Below are positions 14,252 to 16,220 of a stretch of 16,220 nt of DNA, one piece after another. The translations under genes were made by a program, and so were the position numbers. The DNA comes from JACPSX01 sp035288405 [NCBI: bacterium] (GTDB lineage Bacteria > JACPSX01). The notes under the pieces are model-generated. The model was not told the DNA's origin, did no database searches, and saw only the letters and a program-made list of their open reading frames with translations. Where the stretch lies: the NCBI GenBank assembly GCA_035288405.1, contig DATEAK010000099.1, positions 1 to 16,220 on the forward strand. The letters run 5' to 3'. The stretch's first letter is position 1. The number at the start of each line of letters is the position of its first letter.

Positions 14252-16220
14252 CTAGGACTTCCGGCCTTCGCCCCAGCAAAAAGAACGAAACGCACAAGAA
14301 ATCTCGTCACACCGGGTCGGCTCGATCCGCGGCCAGTCTTCGTAGCTTCGACCCAGCGTCCGGTGAGAATAGTCCGCTGCCAGCCCCATGAGTTCTTTCT
14401 CCACTTCTGTGCTACGATCCACGACAAACTCAACGAACACATCAGGATCGCTGCGCAGGAAAAGGAGCCGCGTGCGAGCCCTTTCCGAACCCGTGTGCCG
14501 CAGAGCCGCCAGCGCGTAAATCGTGGCCGACAGGCGGTAGTTCTGAGCCTGCTCAGGATCATACGCCGCGTATTTCGTCTCGATCACAATCGGATCCTGA
14601 GGATCGGGAGCCAGGGCGTCCATACGTCCGGAAATCAACAACGTCACATCTCTCCCATCCAGACGGATCTGGAACGGGACCTCCCGCTGCAAGGCGGGAT
14701 TTCCTTGCAACGTATGCCAGGAAGAACTCCCCACATAGCGGCTCAGGTGAGAGATCATTTCCCGGCGGCGCTCCAATGTCAGCAAAGCAGCGCTTTCATC
14801 CAACTCCAACAGACGGGAAAGTTCCCTCTCTCGACACTGAGCATCTTCGAGAGGCAAGGATCGATCCAATCGCCTGAGGATGCGGTGAACAATCTCCCCT
14901 TCCAGGATCGGGCTCGAGGAGGGCGAAAAGGGGCCGGGCCGATCTCGAAGGCTGGCCTTCTGGCTCAGGAAATAGTAGCGAGAGCAAAGGGAGAGATCTT
15001 CCAGCGCGCTCGGAGTCAGCTCGATGATCCGCGGCCGCGGAGCGCTCCAATGGAAAGCTCGTGCGCTAGCCGCTTCGATCTCCTCCTCTCCGGGCTCTTC
15101 GACATCGTGAGCAGCTTCCACTGGCACCTGGAGTGATTCGGATACCGGCCTGCCTGTGCGTGATCGCACGCAGACAGGTCCCAGCAGTTCCACGGACACT
15201 CCGGGAAGCTCGATTGCCGTGGTCGGGGGGGATTTCTGCTCCAAACCCGCCGCGATCTCAGCGCTCCACCCAATCGCGTCACGAATCCACTTCATCCAAG
15301 GTCCATGTCCGCTGCTGAATCCTTCACTGAGAACGAGAATCCTGCGGGCTCTTGTGGTCGCCACATAAAGCAGGCGTTTCTCTTCTTCGAGACGGCGGTC
15401 CTTTTCGACACGCAAAGACCTTTCCATGAGCGTATTCGGAAGCAGCGCACGGTTGGGACCGCTGGCGGCGGTACACACGACTCCCAGAGCATCGTCAAAG
15501 ACCGCCTGATAGGTCTCATCTCTTCCGACCTTTCCACCCAGGGATGGAACGATCACCGCTTCGAACTCGAGTCCCTTGGCCTGGTGAACCGTCATCATCC
15601 TGACCACATTTTCATTTTCACCGTAGATGGGTGCCTCGGGAGCCCGGGTCATGGAACTCACATGTTCCCGCATCCGGTCCGCGAACTGGCTCAGAGTCGA
15701 CAAGCCCTGGCGGCTCGTTAACCGCGCCATCTCGATGAGCTTTCCTGCGTTAGCCAGACGTTGCTCTCCTCCTTCCAGTGCCGCCATGACACCTTCATAG
15801 CCCGATCGCTCCAGGGCCAGCTCCAGAATCTCCGCCGGCGTAAGCCGGTCTCGTAACCGCAGAGCTTCCCGGCAAAGAGCCAGGAACGGACTCAATCGGC
15901 CCGCAATGTCACCCGGCAGAGAACTCTCCGCAGAATCCGAAAGCACCTGGTAAAGTGGCTGCCTTGACTGTTTGCGGGCCTGGCTCAACGTCCAGAGGTC
16001 CGCAAAGTTCCCCCCAGCCAGAGGGGAAGTGAGCACCGTGGCTAATGCCAGATCATCCCCCGGATCCTTCACAAACGCGAGGAAAGAGCACAGGTCGATG
16101 ATCTCCGGCCGCTCGTAAAACCCCACACCGCGCACCAGGTAAGAAGGGATTCCCAACTGGCGGAAAGGTTCAGCAAACGCCCGAGCTTGCCTCCAGTGTC
16201 GCAGCAAAATTCCCACATCG
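14252..16220 (-). CDS. AddA/UvrD-like helicase with C-terminal RecB-family nuclease (partial)
   Basis: The frame is open to the window edge, so this is the last roughly 655 residues of a larger DNA helicase-nuclease of double-strand break repair. Numbering from the GTG at 16216: VGFYERPEI (31-39) is the motif IV region of superfamily 1A helicases; VVRMMTVHQAKGLEF (204-218) is motif V; EEEKRLLYVATTRAR (277-291) is motif VI. A PD-(D/E)XK nuclease follows, with GEIVHRIL (His444), GRMDAL (Asp533) and VIETKYA (Glu546, Lys548). Cys411 (DLSLCSRYYF) and Cys636, Cys641 and Cys647 (RCDEISCAFRSFC) look like the four ligands of the Fe-S cluster found in AddB and related nucleases. The codon just before the GTG reads Asp, as in the DVGILLR helicase motif, so the true start is outside. 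Walker motifs are not visible here. An AddB partner gene may lie outside the window. Confidence 0.88.
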   Translation of the reverse strand, partial: DVGILLRHWRQARAFAEPFRQLGIPSYLVRGVGFYERPEIIDLCSFLAFVKDPGDDLALATVLTSPLAGGNFADLWTLSQARKQSRQPLYQVLSDSAESSLPGDIAGRLSPFLALCREALRLRDRLTPAEILELALERSGYEGVMAALEGGEQRLANAGKLIEMARLTSRQGLSTLSQFADRMREHVSSMTRAPEAPIYGENENVVRMMTVHQAKGLEFEAVIVPSLGGKVGRDETYQAVFDDALGVVCTAASGPNRALLPNTLMERSLRVEKDRRLEEEKRLLYVATTRARRILVLSEGFSSGHGPWMKWIRDAIGWSAEIAAGLEQKSPPTTAIELPGVSVELLGPVCVRSRTGRPVSESLQVPVEAAHDVEEPGEEEIEAASARAFHWSAPRPRIIELTPSALEDLSLCSRYYFLSQKASLRDRPGPFSPSSSPILEGEIVHRILRRLDRSLPLEDAQCRERELSRLLELDESAALLTLERRREMISHLSRYVGSSSWHTLQGNPALQREVPFQIRLDGRDVTLLISGRMDALAPDPQDPIVIETKYAAYDPEQAQNYRLSATIYALAALRHTGSERARTRLLFLRSDPDVFVEFVVDRSTEVEKELMGLAADYSHRTLGRSYEDWPRIEPTRCDEISCAFRSFCWGEGRKS

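Noticed and set aside
13967-14297. Small minus-strand frames of 68 and 88 codons in the convergent spacer
   Set aside because: No good Shine-Dalgarno, Arg/Pro/Ser-rich composition expected of GC-rich non-coding DNA, and they overlap the hairpins and the helicase gene.
1-16220. CRISPR arrays, tRNA, rRNA, insertion sequences
   Set aside because: No regularly spaced repeats, tRNA cloverleaf, rRNA signature or transposase frame was seen; the GGTTCGAC near 3685 resembles a T-loop but has no matching arms.

Overview
The window comes from the chromosome of a diderm (Gram-negative) bacterium with a moderately high GC content. Envelope genes (lpxC, lolA, rseP) show an outer membrane containing lipid A. 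The combination of a degenerate NtrY/NtrX-type two-component pair, a DUF4390 protein, a YlxR-L7Ae fusion and a rimP-nusA-infB cluster suggests a deltaproteobacterial, NC10/Methylomirabilota-like or related lineage. That placement is an inference from gene content, not from a database search.

Layout. Positions 1-12487 hold one long run of genes on the minus strand, here in transcription order: a secreted DUF4390 protein (12487-11888), an NtrY-type membrane histidine kinase (11901-9589), an unusual NtrX-LpxC fusion (9574-7373), purM (7376-6336), purN (6339-5683), lolA (5599-4877), rseP (4806-3742), rimP (3623-3159), nusA (3134-1563), a ylxR-L7Ae fusion (1588-935) and the 5' part of infB (917-1). 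Five junctions overlap, two of them as ATGA start/stop overlaps, and most other gaps are under 100 bases, so this looks like two stacked operons. A good promoter lies upstream of the DUF4390 gene. A second promoter, followed at once by an intrinsic terminator, lies between rseP and rimP and separates the envelope/purine operon from the translation/transcription operon.

Positions 12672-13904 hold one plus-strand gene for a 12-helix MFS transporter, transcribed divergently from the DUF4390 operon. Positions 13905-14251 are a non-coding convergent spacer with an inverted pair of a dispersed palindromic repeat and a GC-rich, strongly foldable stretch. Positions 14252-16220 hold the C-terminal part of an AddA/UvrD-like helicase with a PD-(D/E)XK nuclease domain carrying a probable Fe-S cluster, on the minus strand and open at the window edge.

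The most remarkable object is the 733-residue fusion of a response regulator (receiver, degenerate sigma54-type AAA+ domain lacking GAFTGA and the arginine-finger segment, Fis-type HTH) to a complete LpxC, the committed enzyme of lipid A synthesis. It lies directly downstream of its likely sensor kinase. This suggests direct coupling of envelope sensing to lipid A synthesis, possibly with a second, free LpxC made from an internal start. The second point of interest is the rimP leader: promoter, a possible leaderless 27-codon ORF, and a terminator embedded in that ORF.
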